64,000 nucleotides of DNA. It comes from CAZXGD01 sp046350455 (GTDB lineage: Bacteria; Planctomycetota; Phycisphaerae; Phycisphaerales; SM1A02). The notes under the pieces were generated by a model. It worked only from the letters and a program-made list of their open reading frames with translations, made no database searches and was not told the origin of the DNA. Positions 35,686 to 44,259 of the stretch are shown piece after piece. Location: contig JAXMAM010000005.1 in assembly GCA_046350455.1 (NCBI GenBank), forward strand, positions 96,694 to 160,693, in the 5' to 3' direction. A program made the position numbers and the translations under genes. The stretch's first letter is position 1, and every line of letters begins with the position of its first letter.

Positions 35686-37254
35686 ATGAGTTCAACGCGC
35701 ACAACCGGCACGGCTCACACAGCTCCCGCGGCACCCATGGCTCCCATGGCTCCCGCGGCTCCCGCGGCCGGCACGACCTCAGCACTCCCTGCGGCTGCTC
35801 TTGGCAGCACTGCTCCTGCATTCCGCCGCGCCGGCTGGCTGGCCGCTGCAGCGCTGCTTGCGGTTGGCATGACTGCTGGCATGCAGGTGGCCCGTCCTGC
35901 CATCACCAAGTCGGACCCCAAGGAGCATTGGCTCACCGTGGTGGTGGATCCCGCCTACCAGTTCTGCAAGGTGGGTGAGCCCACGCCGCGCGAGATCCCT
36001 GGCCCACAGGAATTGGTGCGTGAAGCGCAGATCCGTTCGTCTCCTGCGCTCGCTGGCATCCAGGACTGCTACGTGTGGATGATCTGGGTTCCCGTGTCCG
36101 TGCAGTCCAGCTGGACAGAAGTGGACAGCGACGCCACCAGCATGGCCTGGGTGCGCAAAGGCGACCGCGGCCGTATTGATGCACGCCCCATGCAGCTCAC
36201 ATACGCCGAAGGCACCAAGCGCCGCTGGCACTGGGGCGGCGACCGCAAGGCGCCGGATGGCTCCGAGTGGCGCCAGCTGATCTCCTCCCCTGTGTGCGCG
36301 TGCTGCACTCCCAACTGCTTCCCAGCAGACAACCCAGAAGCAGCCAAGTACGGCATCGGCATTGAGCTGCACACCCGCAGCTACCAGCCCAAGGTGGACT
36401 GGAAGCAGGCAGCCGCGCTGCCATGGGTGAAGCCGGACGAGTCCCTGCAGGTGTTCCTGCAGAGCAGCCCCTATCTGCAGTTCGACAACCCGCCAGTGCA
36501 GAAGTTTGTGGCAGCGGCGCTGGGTGGCAAGGCAGCCCACGACCGCTCGCCATGGCAGACAGCGCTGCTTCTGGCCAAGTCTGCTGCTGCGCAGGCCAGC
36601 CCCAAGCCCTATGGCGAAACGCCAGACATGGTGCGCGGCCTGACCCTGGTGGGCGCGCAGAGCTTTGCGGCAACAGGCAACGGCAACGCCAACGACGCGC
36701 ATTGCCTGGCGGTGGCTGCCATGCGTTCAGTGGGCATTCCGGCGCGCGTGGTGGTGGGTTTCCAGGTCATTCCAGACGACACTGGCATGACCTTCCCAGC
36801 CAAGATGGCCATGTGGGGCGAGTTCTGGATCGGCAGCGTGGGCTGGATCCCGTTTGAGTGCGGCGAGATGCGGATGGACTCGCGTGCTTCGGCCAGCGAG
36901 AACGCAGAGGTGGATGGCTTTGGCGCGCCCTCGGACCACAACCGCCGCATCGCGTGGTCGTACTTCCTGGACACGCCCTTCAAGCTGGCTGCTCCGCGTG
37001 AATACCCGGCAGGCATCGGCCTTGGGCCGCTCTTCACCAGCCTGGACGATGTGCCCGATGAGGTGCTGGTGAACTACCCACAGCAGGGCGGCGCAGACAA
37101 GCTGCTCTCGCCAGAGAATGTCCAGAAGGGCCAGCAAATCATGGGGCATCCGGGTGCGGTGGGCGCCACCGCGCGGACGTCGCGCAACGCAGCAGCCCTG
37201 TGGCCTGGCGAGCGCCCGCTGTCCAAGAACGATTCCCCCACCCGCCATCGGTAG
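35686..37254 (+). CDS. Membrane-anchored transglutaminase-like protein
   Basis: 522 residues from the ATG giving MSSTRTTG, with TGGAGGA 8 nt upstream. Pro/Ala-rich cytoplasmic start, one membrane helix (RAGWLAAAALLAVGMTAGM), an extracytoplasmic domain with CACCTPNCF, then a transglutaminase-like core. The core Cys is in NDAHCLAVAAMRSVGIPARVV (about 348). Where the family has H-x-W-x-E, this protein reads AMWGEFW, so the catalytic His appears to be missing. It may be an inactive binding domain. A GGGGTAGCCT-type -10 lies upstream (about 35636-35645). Confidence 0.75.
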   Translation: MSSTRTTGTAHTAPAAPMAPMAPAAPAAGTTSALPAAALGSTAPAFRRAGWLAAAALLAVGMTAGMQVARPAITKSDPKEHWLTVVVDPAYQFCKVGEPTPREIPGPQELVREAQIRSSPALAGIQDCYVWMIWVPVSVQSSWTEVDSDATSMAWVRKGDRGRIDARPMQLTYAEGTKRRWHWGGDRKAPDGSEWRQLISSPVCACCTPNCFPADNPEAAKYGIGIELHTRSYQPKVDWKQAAALPWVKPDESLQVFLQSSPYLQFDNPPVQKFVAAALGGKAAHDRSPWQTALLLAKSAAAQASPKPYGETPDMVRGLTLVGAQSFAATGNGNANDAHCLAVAAMRSVGIPARVVVGFQVIPDDTGMTFPAKMAMWGEFWIGSVGWIPFECGEMRMDSRASASENAEVDGFGAPSDHNRRIAWSYFLDTPFKLAAPREYPAGIGLGPLFTSLDDVPDEVLVNYPQQGGADKLLSPENVQKGQQIMGHPGAVGATARTSRNAAALWPGERPLSKNDSPTRHR

Positions 37255-37287
37255 GTGGCCCTGCCTTCCGCTACCATCCCGCGCTCC

Positions 37288-37683
37288 ATGCTGGTCCTGG
37301 CAGAATCTGATCTGGCCAACTACGTCCCCATTGGCATCGCCCTGCTCATGGCAGTGATCTTTGCTGTGGTCAACATTGGCGCCAGCTGGGCGCTGGGGCC
37401 GCGGCTGGCTGGTGCTGTCAAGGGCACGGTGTACGAGAGCGGCATGAACGCCATTGGCAGCGCGCGCAAGCGGTTCAACGTGCGCTTCTACATCGTGGCC
37501 ATGACGTTCCTGCTGTTCGACGTGGAAGTGATCTTCCTCTACCCCTGGGCAGTGGCGTACTCGCAGCTGGAGCCACGGTCAGCAGAAGCAGGCCTGTTCC
37601 TGGCCCGCATCCTGTTCTTCATCGCCACCAGCGTCATCGCGTACATCTACGCGTGGCGCAAGGGCGTCTTCCGCTGGGACTGA
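37288..37683 (+). CDS. nuoA: NADH-quinone oxidoreductase subunit A (NuoA), solitary
   Basis: 131 residues from the ATG giving MLVLAESDL. Three membrane helices; the family signature YESGMNAIGSARKRFNVRFYIVAMTFLLFDVEVIFLYPWA is complete. NuoA is part of the membrane arm of respiratory complex I. No other nuo gene is in the window; upstream is a transglutaminase-like gene and downstream a convergent reductase, so nuoA stands alone. TACCAT lies 10 nt before the ATG; the frame is also open upstream to 37255. Confidence 0.92.
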   Translation: MLVLAESDLANYVPIGIALLMAVIFAVVNIGASWALGPRLAGAVKGTVYESGMNAIGSARKRFNVRFYIVAMTFLLFDVEVIFLYPWAVAYSQLEPRSAEAGLFLARILFFIATSVIAYIYAWRKGVFRWD

Positions 37684-37695
37684 GCGGGGCGCCGC

Positions 37696-38799
37696 TCACC
37701 ACCGTTCGCTGTCTGTCTTGGGGCCAAGCGGCCATGGGTCGCTCGGCAGGCCATTCACCGTGGTGCCGTTCTGCACGCCGTGGCGGATGTACTCCAGGAA
37801 CTCTGCTGGGAAGGGCAGTTCTGGCTTGGTGAGCGCGTCCAGCTGCTGTGTTTCTGCAGTGGTCAGCGCCACGTGCATGGCGCCCATGTTGTCCTCCAGC
37901 TGCGCCAGCGTGCGCGCGCCGATGATGGTGCTCTGCACGCCCGGCCGGTCCATCACCCATCGCAGGGCCAGCTGCGCCACCGTGCAGCGCTTGGCTGCGG
38001 CCATGGCGCCCAGCGCGTCCAGCAGGTCGTAGGTGCGGTCGTTCAGGTGCTTGCTGTCGCTGCGCACGCGGGTTGAGCCGTCGTCCTTGGGGCGGTTGGC
38101 GCGCGTGAACTTGCCGCTCAGCACGCCGCCGCGCAGCGGGCTCCACGGCGTCACCCCCATGCCCAGATGCTGCGCTGCTGGGATCAGCTCTGCCTCCACC
38201 GTGCGCTGCAGCAGGCTGTACTCAATCTGCAGCGCCACCAGCGGCGCCCAGCGGTGCTGGATGGCCAGGTGCTGCGCCACCGCGCACACCCAGGCGGGGT
38301 GGTCGCTCAGGCCCAGGTAGCGCACCTTGCCTTGCTGCACCAAGTGGTCCATGGTGCGCATCAGCTCCTCCAGCGGCACCGTGCGATCCCAGAAGTGGCA
38401 CCACAGAAGGTCTATGTAGTCGGTCTGCAGGCGGCGCAGCGAATGGTGCACTGCATCCAGCATGGCCTTGGCGTTGCTGCCGCCGCCGTTTGGGTCGCCC
38501 AGCCACATGTTGCCGCCAAACTTGGTGGCGATCACCACGCGGTCGCGCCGGCCCTTGCCAGGGCCAGTGCGGAAGAAGTCGCCCATGATCTTCTCGCTGT
38601 GGCCCTTGGTGTAGATATTGGCGGTGTCAATGAAGTTGCCGCCCAGCTCCAGATAGCGCTGCAGCACCTGCACGCTGGTGGATTCGTCGCTGCCAAACCC
38701 CCAGTCGGTGCCAAAGGTCATGGCGCCCAGGCACAGTGGATGAACGCGCAGGCCGCTGCGGCCAAGCGTCACGTAGGGGACAGCGTTGGTGGTGCTCAT
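37696..38799 (-). CDS. Aldo/keto reductase
   Basis: 367 residues from the ATG giving MSTTNAVPYV. Typical AKR tetrad: Asp in NFIDTANIYTKGHSE, catalytic Tyr in the same block, Lys in ATKFGG and His in WCHFWD; the NADPH-binding end is STIIGARTLAQLEDN. Reduces aldehydes or ketones, substrate unknown. TATCCT lies exactly 6 nt before the ATG with no RBS. Divergent from the beta-CASP gene; the starts are 56 bp apart and each has its own -10. Confidence 0.92.
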   Translation of the reverse strand: MSTTNAVPYVTLGRSGLRVHPLCLGAMTFGTDWGFGSDESTSVQVLQRYLELGGNFIDTANIYTKGHSEKIMGDFFRTGPGKGRRDRVVIATKFGGNMWLGDPNGGGSNAKAMLDAVHHSLRRLQTDYIDLLWCHFWDRTVPLEELMRTMDHLVQQGKVRYLGLSDHPAWVCAVAQHLAIQHRWAPLVALQIEYSLLQRTVEAELIPAAQHLGMGVTPWSPLRGGVLSGKFTRANRPKDDGSTRVRSDSKHLNDRTYDLLDALGAMAAAKRCTVAQLALRWVMDRPGVQSTIIGARTLAQLEDNMGAMHVALTTAETQQLDALTKPELPFPAEFLEYIRHGVQNGTTVNGLPSDPWPLGPKTDSERW

Positions 38800-38854
38800 G
38801 ACGCGAGGATAGGCGCGCCACGCGTGCGTGGTCCTCTCGCCTATGCTCCGGCCA

Positions 38855-40387
38855 GTGTCCAAGGCGCCGTCGTTGACCTTCTTTGGTGCAGCAGGGGAAG
38901 TGACTGGCAGCTGCACGCTGGTCCAGACAGACAGCGCCCGCGTTCTGGTGGATTTTGGCTTGTTTCAGGGGTCGCCAGCGCAGGAGGAGCGCAACCTCAT
39001 TCCGCCCGCGCTGGACTTTCGGCGGCTGGATGCGGTGGTTTGCACCCACGCGCACGTGGACCACTGCGGGCGCCTGGGCATGCTGCCAGGCCTGGACTAC
39101 GAGGGGTACGTCTTCTGCCATCAGGCCACGGCAGAGCTGCTGCCGCGGGTGCTGAACAGCAGCGCCACCCTGCAGGGCGTGCGCCTTGAGGAGTACCGCA
39201 AGGGCACAGCGCCAGAGGCTGTGGTGCTGGATCCAGTGCCAGATCCAGCCATCCTGGAGTGGCAGCGCCGCACTGGTCCGCCGCCCGTGCTGTACCAGCG
39301 CGGACAGGCAGAGAAGGTGGGGCGATCTGTGGTGGGCGTGCCCTTCAGCGTGTGGAAGGAGATTGCGCCTGGCGTGCGCATGCGCCTGCACGGCGCTGGG
39401 CACATCATTGGCAGCGCCAGCGTGGAGCTGGAGATTCAGCATCAGGCGCACCACGTGCGCGTGGTGTTCAGCGGTGACCTGGGCAGCACGCACAGCGGCC
39501 TGCTTGCGCCGCGCGCCATGTGCCCCGAGGCAGACGCTGTGATCATGGAGTCCACCACCGGCGCGCGCAGCCTTGTGCCAGCGCAGCCAGGCAGTGGCGC
39601 AGATGCTGGGGCGCCTGGCAGTGCATTGCCGCACGCAGCGCAGGGCGGCGGTGGGCTGGTGCCAGTCATCTCGCTGGAGCAGCTGGTGGCGGATGCGCGG
39701 GCCAGCAACCGCATGGTGGTGCTGCCCACGTTCAGCGTGGGCCGTGCGCAGCTTCTGGTGCATCAGCTGGCGCAGCTCAGCCGTGCTGGCAAGCTTGGCG
39801 GCATGCCGGTGTATCTGGACAGCCCCATGGCTGCGCGCACCGCCGAGGTGTGCTGCATGCATCCGCACCTGCTCTCTGCCGCAGCGCGCGCGGATCTGGA
39901 AAGCGGCCATTCCCCGCTGGATTTTGACGAATTGTTCCTGCTGTGGTCGCGCAAGCACTCGCTGCGCGTGGCAGGCCGGCAGAGCGCTGGGCTGGTGCTG
40001 GCCGGCAGCGGCTTCTGCGATGCAGGGCCTGTGCTGCACCACCTGCAGCAGGCGCTGCCAGAAGACAACGGACACGTGGTCTTCAGCGGCCACACGCTGC
40101 TTGGGAGCTTGGCGCACGGCCTGGCGCATGGGCGTGCCAAGCGCGTGCGCATCAACGGCATGGAGATCCAGGTGCGCGCGCGGGTGAGCCGCATGGAAGG
40201 CTTCAGCGGTCACGCAGATCCAGCGCAGCTGGAGGCGTGGCTGGTGGGGTCTGGGCATCAACCAGACCTGGTGGTGCTGAACCACGGTGACCCGGGAGCA
40301 CGCGGCGCGCTGGCCGAACGCGTGGGAGGCCATTTCCACGCCACGGTGCAGACGCCAGCATTCCAAGAGACGCTGCTGTTGGACTAG
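38855..40387 (+). CDS. Beta-CASP metallo-beta-lactamase RNA/DNA hydrolase
   Basis: 510 residues from a GTG start supported by TATGCT and 7 nt; the family usually begins directly with the TFFGAAGEVTGSC strand found here at residue ~7. Metal motif CTHAHVDHCG (HxHxDH, about 63-68), further ligands in HGAGHIIGSA and FSGDLG, and the beta-CASP half with GHADPAQLEAWL and LNHGDPGA. These proteins are ribonucleases of the CPSF73/YSH1-like group, probably acting on mRNA or other single strands. Confidence 0.9.
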   Translation: MSKAPSLTFFGAAGEVTGSCTLVQTDSARVLVDFGLFQGSPAQEERNLIPPALDFRRLDAVVCTHAHVDHCGRLGMLPGLDYEGYVFCHQATAELLPRVLNSSATLQGVRLEEYRKGTAPEAVVLDPVPDPAILEWQRRTGPPPVLYQRGQAEKVGRSVVGVPFSVWKEIAPGVRMRLHGAGHIIGSASVELEIQHQAHHVRVVFSGDLGSTHSGLLAPRAMCPEADAVIMESTTGARSLVPAQPGSGADAGAPGSALPHAAQGGGGLVPVISLEQLVADARASNRMVVLPTFSVGRAQLLVHQLAQLSRAGKLGGMPVYLDSPMAARTAEVCCMHPHLLSAAARADLESGHSPLDFDELFLLWSRKHSLRVAGRQSAGLVLAGSGFCDAGPVLHHLQQALPEDNGHVVFSGHTLLGSLAHGLAHGRAKRVRINGMEIQVRARVSRMEGFSGHADPAQLEAWLVGSGHQPDLVVLNHGDPGARGALAERVGGHFHATVQTPAFQETLLLD

Positions 40388-40469
40388 GCCGGAGCGGGGG
40401 GAACGGTCGCCACACCTGGCCCACGCGCGCTGCAAAAAACGGATCAAAGTTGATCGTGGTGGGTCCGGG

Positions 40470-40580
40470 CAGAGTCGCGGAGAGTCACGCGAGGTCACAC
40501 GGAGCCGGACAGAGCCGCACAGAGCCACGCAGACCCAACAGACCTGCACAGAACGATGCAGATCGACGCAGATCAAGGCG
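40470..40580. repeat. Phased 10-bp repeat array upstream of parS/parB
   Basis: Eleven degenerate units of 10 bp (one 9-bp), consensus CAGAGCCRCR, fill 111 bp of the non-coding gap. The period of one DNA turn puts the same bases on the same face of the helix throughout. The array lies 243 bp from a perfect parS and in a 498-bp gap (40388-40885) that has no ORF. Confidence 0.7.
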
Positions 40581-40822
40581 CGTTCGCGGCTAAAGGCAGC
40601 AAGCACGCTGTAGCCGCAAATCCGTCTAAGCGGCACAATGACGCGTTATTGGCACACAATCAACGCGGATCGGAGCGTGTTCAATGCTATTCACAGCAAG
40701 TGACGCTCAGCGACGCGGTGCACCCGTCCCCTGTGCTGCGGCTGGTCAGCTGGGTGCATGCCTCGTGGATGACCCGTGAGCAGCCTGTCAACGCGGACGA
40801 CGGTCCAAAGCGAGTTCAGCGA

Positions 40823-40838
40823 TGTTCCACGTGGAACA
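40823..40838. promoter_or_regulatory. parS centromere site 1
   Basis: TGTTCCACGTGGAACA, a perfect 16-bp palindrome fitting the bacterial parS consensus TGTTNCACGTGNAACA; the palindrome extends to 18 bp. It lies 47 bp before the parB start. Confidence 0.92.
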
Positions 40839-40885
40839 TCCAAGTTGCGGAAACGCAGCCGTAGCATGGCGCGCCAGAGACTCGC

Positions 40886-42091
40886 ATGGCCAAAGACACA
40901 TCTGATCGTGCCAAGACTGTTCCTTCTCGCTTGGGCCGGGGCCTTGGGAACCTGATTCCGGTACCCATCGCGCCGCCGCAGCAGAGCAGCACTGCAGCGC
41001 CGCCGAGCACTCCAGCGCAACGCGGGCCTGTCGAGCGCTTTGTGGCAGCACCTGCGTCTGCGCCCGCGGCTGCACCCACGCCTGCGACCATACCTGCACC
41101 CAGCACGACCCGCGCGCCTGTTTCCACGCCTGGTTCTGCAACTGCGGCCGCAGCAGGCGCAATGGTGGTGCAGCAGCGTCGCCCACATCGCCGGCATCCA
41201 ACGAGGCGCCCGGGGCAGGCGAGCCCGGGCGCCCCTGCAGCACAGTTGCCGGGCAGCACCATCCCAACGGAAGACCAGGTCCAGTTCCTCCCTGTCCGGT
41301 CGCTGCGTGTTGGCAAGTACCAGCCGCGTGGTGGCATGGACCCCAAGGCGCTGGCTGCTCTGGCACAGAGCATCGCTACCTCCGGCCTCATGCAGCCAGT
41401 CGTGGTCCGACCGCTGGGTGATGAGCCGGGCACATATGAAATCGTGGCGGGCGAGCGCCGCTGGCGGGCCATGGAGCAGCTGGGCCGCCCGCTGATTCCA
41501 GCCATCGTCCGGGCTGTGCCTGACCAGGAAGCAGCAGAACTGGCCCTCATAGAGAACCTGCAGCGCGAAGACCTGAACCCCATGGACCGGGCGAGCGCGC
41601 TGCGCCGCTTGGCAGACGAGTTCACCCTCACTCACCAGCAGTTGGCAGAACGGGTTGGCCTGGATCGTGCCACTGTCACCAACCTGCTGCGCCTGAATGA
41701 CCTGGACCCGACCACGGCTGCCCTGGTGCGCACTGGCCAGCTGAGCGCTGGTCACGCCAAGGTGCTGCTGGGTGTGGCGGACTCCACGCGCCGTGTAGCG
41801 CTTGCCGAAACGTGTGCCGCCTCGGAGTGGTCTGTGCGCCAGCTGGAAGGCGCTGTCCGCCAGACGCATGTTCCACGTGGAACGTCCACCACCAGTCGGC
41901 CCACACAGTCCAGCCATGTGGCCAAACTGGAACGCGATCTGCAGGCGCACCTCGGCACGCGCGTGTCCCTGCGCCTCACGCGCAAGAAGGGTGTGGGCGA
42001 ACTGCGCATTCGCTTCTTCAGCCTGGATGAGTTCGATGGCCTGATGCAGCGCATCGGCTTTGACACAGACGATCGCTCCTTGGGCGTCTGA
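40886..42091 (+). CDS. parB: Chromosome partition protein ParB
   Basis: 401 residues. Starts MAKDTSDRAKTVPSRLGRGLGNLI, the ParA-stimulating basic leader. A ~90-residue Pro/Thr/Ala-rich linker precedes the CTP-binding domain (VRSLRVGKYQPR, the GERRWRAM motif near 190, ENLQREDLNPM), then a helix-turn-helix (LTHQQLAERVGLDRATVTNLLRLNDL) and a C-terminal dimerisation domain. It binds parS, one copy of which is inside its own gene. No parA is adjacent, which is unusual because parA normally precedes parB. Confidence 0.95.
   Translation: MAKDTSDRAKTVPSRLGRGLGNLIPVPIAPPQQSSTAAPPSTPAQRGPVERFVAAPASAPAAAPTPATIPAPSTTRAPVSTPGSATAAAAGAMVVQQRRPHRRHPTRRPGQASPGAPAAQLPGSTIPTEDQVQFLPVRSLRVGKYQPRGGMDPKALAALAQSIATSGLMQPVVVRPLGDEPGTYEIVAGERRWRAMEQLGRPLIPAIVRAVPDQEAAELALIENLQREDLNPMDRASALRRLADEFTLTHQQLAERVGLDRATVTNLLRLNDLDPTTAALVRTGQLSAGHAKVLLGVADSTRRVALAETCAASEWSVRQLEGAVRQTHVPRGTSTTSRPTQSSHVAKLERDLQAHLGTRVSLRLTRKKGVGELRIRFFSLDEFDGLMQRIGFDTDDRSLGV
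41869..41884. promoter_or_regulatory. parS centromere site 2 (inside parB)
   Basis: TGTTCCACGTGGAACG, 15 of 16 bases of the parS palindrome, inside the parB coding sequence, as seen in several bacteria. About 1 kb from site 1. Confidence 0.85.
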
Positions 42092-42184
42092 TCACCTGAA
42101 GAACGCTCCGTGCACTGAGTGAGCGTCCTATAACACCACATCCATTTGGTCTGGCATTGTGCAGACGGCTGACGGAAGCGTGGC

Positions 42185-42262
42185 TACGCTCTCGCTCCCA
42201 CTCTCAACCTCACTCTCGGCCTCGCTCTCGCTGTCGCTTTCGCTCCCGTTCCCGATTCCGTT
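42185..42262 (+). repeat. Polypyrimidine hexamer repeat upstream of the YceI gene
   Basis: About 13 degenerate 6-bp units of the type CTCTCG/CTCCCA in one strand. It forms a long pyrimidine tract between parB and the YceI gene and could adopt triplex-like structure or encode an alternating Leu-Ser peptide if a GTG upstream (42159) were used. Confidence 0.5.
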
Positions 42263-42293
42263 CAGACACTCACCTCTCTGGAGATCACCTGAC

Positions 42294-42959
42294 ATGCTCT
42301 GCCGCTCGTGCTCTGTCGTTGGCCTGACCGCCCTTCTGGCTGCTGGTGGTGTGCTGGCTGTTGCTGCTGCGCCCAGCCAGCAGACTCCCGCCAAGCCCGC
42401 TGCGCCCACTGCGCCTGCTGCCACGGCTCCTGCTGCTGGCCAGCTGATGAAATGCACCATTGACCCAGTGCATTCCAAGGCGCTCTTCCGGGTGCAGCAC
42501 CTGGGCGCTGGCCCATTCTGGGGCCGGTTCAACGATGTGACGGGCAGCTTTCAGTTCATGCCTGGCAGCGCAGACGGCATGAAGTTTGACGTCAGCATCA
42601 AGATTGACAGCGTGGACACTGGCACGGAAGACCTGGACAAGCACCTGAAGTCGCCAGACTTCTTCTCGTCCAAGGACTTCCCCACCATGACCTTTGTGAG
42701 CACGGGCGCCAAGAGCCTTGGCAAAAACGTGTACGAAGTGACTGGCAACCTGACCATGCACGGCGTGACCAAGCCGGTGACTGCTGCGTTGGAGTTCATC
42801 GGCACGGCGGACTTTGGCCGCGGCGCCCGCGCTGGCTTTGAGGCCGTCTTCACGGTGAAGCGCAGCGAGTTTGGCGTGAACTACGGCGTGGAGAAGGACA
42901 TGATCGGCAACGACGTGCGCGTGGTGGTTGGCCTGGAAGGCACCGTGGACAAGAAGTAA
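42294..42959 (+). CDS. YceI family periplasmic lipid-binding-like protein
   Basis: 221 residues from the ATG giving MLCRSCSVVG. Signal peptide, Ala/Pro/Thr linker, then the YceI lipocalin-like beta barrel: CTIDPVHSKALFRVQHLG, FDVSIKIDSVDTG, LKSPDFFSSKDFPTMTF, GNLTMHGVTKPVT and FTVKRSEFGVNYG. YceI proteins bind polyisoprenoids or other amphiphiles in the periplasm. The frame is open back to 42159 through the hexamer repeat, but that would bury the signal peptide. Confidence 0.9.
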   Translation: MLCRSCSVVGLTALLAAGGVLAVAAAPSQQTPAKPAAPTAPAATAPAAGQLMKCTIDPVHSKALFRVQHLGAGPFWGRFNDVTGSFQFMPGSADGMKFDVSIKIDSVDTGTEDLDKHLKSPDFFSSKDFPTMTFVSTGAKSLGKNVYEVTGNLTMHGVTKPVTAALEFIGTADFGRGARAGFEAVFTVKRSEFGVNYGVEKDMIGNDVRVVVGLEGTVDKK

Positions 42960-43010
42960 TCCGCGGCACCTGCACGCTGGTGCAACTGCGCTGGTCCTCC
43001 TGAGAGCCCT

Positions 43011-43994
43011 GTGGAATTCCACGCTGCCCTCTACGGTGTGCTGCTGCCTGTGGCTGTGGTGGCCGCAGTGCTGGCGGTGCTGCGCGCGCTGCGCGGCTGG
43101 TGCTCTTGGCTGAGCAGCGCGCGCATGGTGCCGTTGGCACTGGCTGCTGCGGCCATCTGGTCTGCGTGGCAGCAGGCGGGAAGGCCGCCTTGGCAGCCAG
43201 CGATCGCAGCCGAGTGGCTGCCAGCTTCGTTTGCCGCCACCGCGGTGCTGGCAGCGCTGGTGGTGCACGGCGGTGGGTGGCGCGGCGGTGGGTGGCGCGG
43301 CGCGCTCACTGCTGCAGTGCCAGCCGCAGCTGGCGTAGGACTTCTGTCACCGCCAGGCGTGAGCATGGGAACGCGCGTGGCGCTGGCTGCAGCGGCCGGG
43401 CTGGCAGGCGCGTGCGCAGCTCCTGCGTTTGCAGCGGTGCCTTCGTTGCCAGCGTCGCCAGCGCCTGCCGCATCGCCTACGCCTGCAGCATCGCCAGCGC
43501 CTGAAGCGTCACCACAATCGCCACAATCACAGCGGTCCTCATCTCACCAATCCTCCCTGCGGCGCACCACCTTTGGCGCGCCGCTGGCCATGTGGGGCAC
43601 GGCTGCTGCGCTCCCTGGGCTGGCGCTCCAGGCAGGCAGCGCCAAGCTAGCCATCGTGGCGGGTGCGTTCAGCGCCATGGCTGCAGCCGTCGGCGTGCTG
43701 GGCCTCATCATGCGGCCCATGCCGCTTGGCGCACCCACCGCAGCCGCGTGGGCTGGCATGCTGGGCGCGCTGGCAGCCATGTGCCTGGGCTACGCAGACG
43801 AAGCAGAGCCCACCACCTGCTGGTGGCTCATGGTGCTGTCGCCTGCAGGCGCTGGCCTTGCATGCGTGCCTGCGGTGTCTGCGCGGCTTGCCCTGCACCA
43901 GCGGCCAGTGCTCCGCGCGGTGATGGTGGCCGCGCCACCGCTGATCATGGCCCTTGCTGCGGTGGCGTCCGTGGCGCTCCGTTCGGCCCGCTAG
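43011..43994 (+). CDS. Multi-span membrane protein of unknown function
   Basis: 327 residues from a GTG start. Around nine hydrophobic segments, split by a Pro/Ala/Ser-rich, probably disordered loop at about 145-185 (SPAPAASPTPAASPAPEASP). It starts 51 nt after the YceI gene on the same strand. It resembles hypothetical planctomycete inner-membrane proteins; no family motif recognised. Codon and GC bias are those of real genes here. Confidence 0.6.
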   Translation: MEFHAALYGVLLPVAVVAAVLAVLRALRGWCSWLSSARMVPLALAAAAIWSAWQQAGRPPWQPAIAAEWLPASFAATAVLAALVVHGGGWRGGGWRGALTAAVPAAAGVGLLSPPGVSMGTRVALAAAAGLAGACAAPAFAAVPSLPASPAPAASPTPAASPAPEASPQSPQSQRSSSHQSSLRRTTFGAPLAMWGTAAALPGLALQAGSAKLAIVAGAFSAMAAAVGVLGLIMRPMPLGAPTAAAWAGMLGALAAMCLGYADEAEPTTCWWLMVLSPAGAGLACVPAVSARLALHQRPVLRAVMVAAPPLIMALAAVASVALRSAR

Positions 43995-44007
43995 CATCTG
44001 GCACTTC

Positions 44008-44259
44008 ATGCACCCCGTCCTTGCATGGATCCCGTTTGTGCAGCCAGCGCCGCACGCCGCCACCTGGTGGTGGGTGCTGGTGCTGCCGCTCAGCCTGTTC
44101 ATCAGCATGGCCTGGAAGGCGGTGCGTCTTGAGAAGCTGGATGGCTACTGGCGCGCAGTGCTCAAGATGAGCGCGCAGATCGTGGTGGGCATGGTGGCGC
44201 TGTTTGTGGCGCTCGCGCTCCTGGTGCGCGTCATTGTGCCCATGCTGCCAGTGAACTAA
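44008..44259 (+). CDS. Small two-helix membrane protein, unknown function
   Basis: 83 residues from the ATG giving MHPVLAWIPF. Two hydrophobic stretches (TWWWVLVLPLSLFISMAW and IVVGMVALFVALALLVRVIV) joined by a basic loop (KAVRLEKLDGYWRAVLKM). Not recognised. It ends directly next to the stop of the convergent DEAD-box gene. TAGCAT lies 10 nt before the ATG. Confidence 0.62.
   Translation: MHPVLAWIPFVQPAPHAATWWWVLVLPLSLFISMAWKAVRLEKLDGYWRAVLKMSAQIVVGMVALFVALALLVRVIVPMLPVN

Larger units (their letters stand above)
40388..40885. other. Non-coding 498-bp region before parB
   Basis: Contains, in order: an inverted repeat GATCAAAGTTGATC (40442-40455), the phased decamer array (40470-40580), an AT-richer stretch with a CTATTCACA near-match to a DnaA box (about 40688-40696), and parS (40823-40838). 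It is a candidate origin-proximal or segregation region. Confidence 0.5.

Noticed and set aside
42159..42293. N-terminal extension of the YceI protein through the hexamer repeat
   Set aside because: It would place a Leu/Ser repeat before the signal peptide and block export; the ATG at 42294 is preferred.
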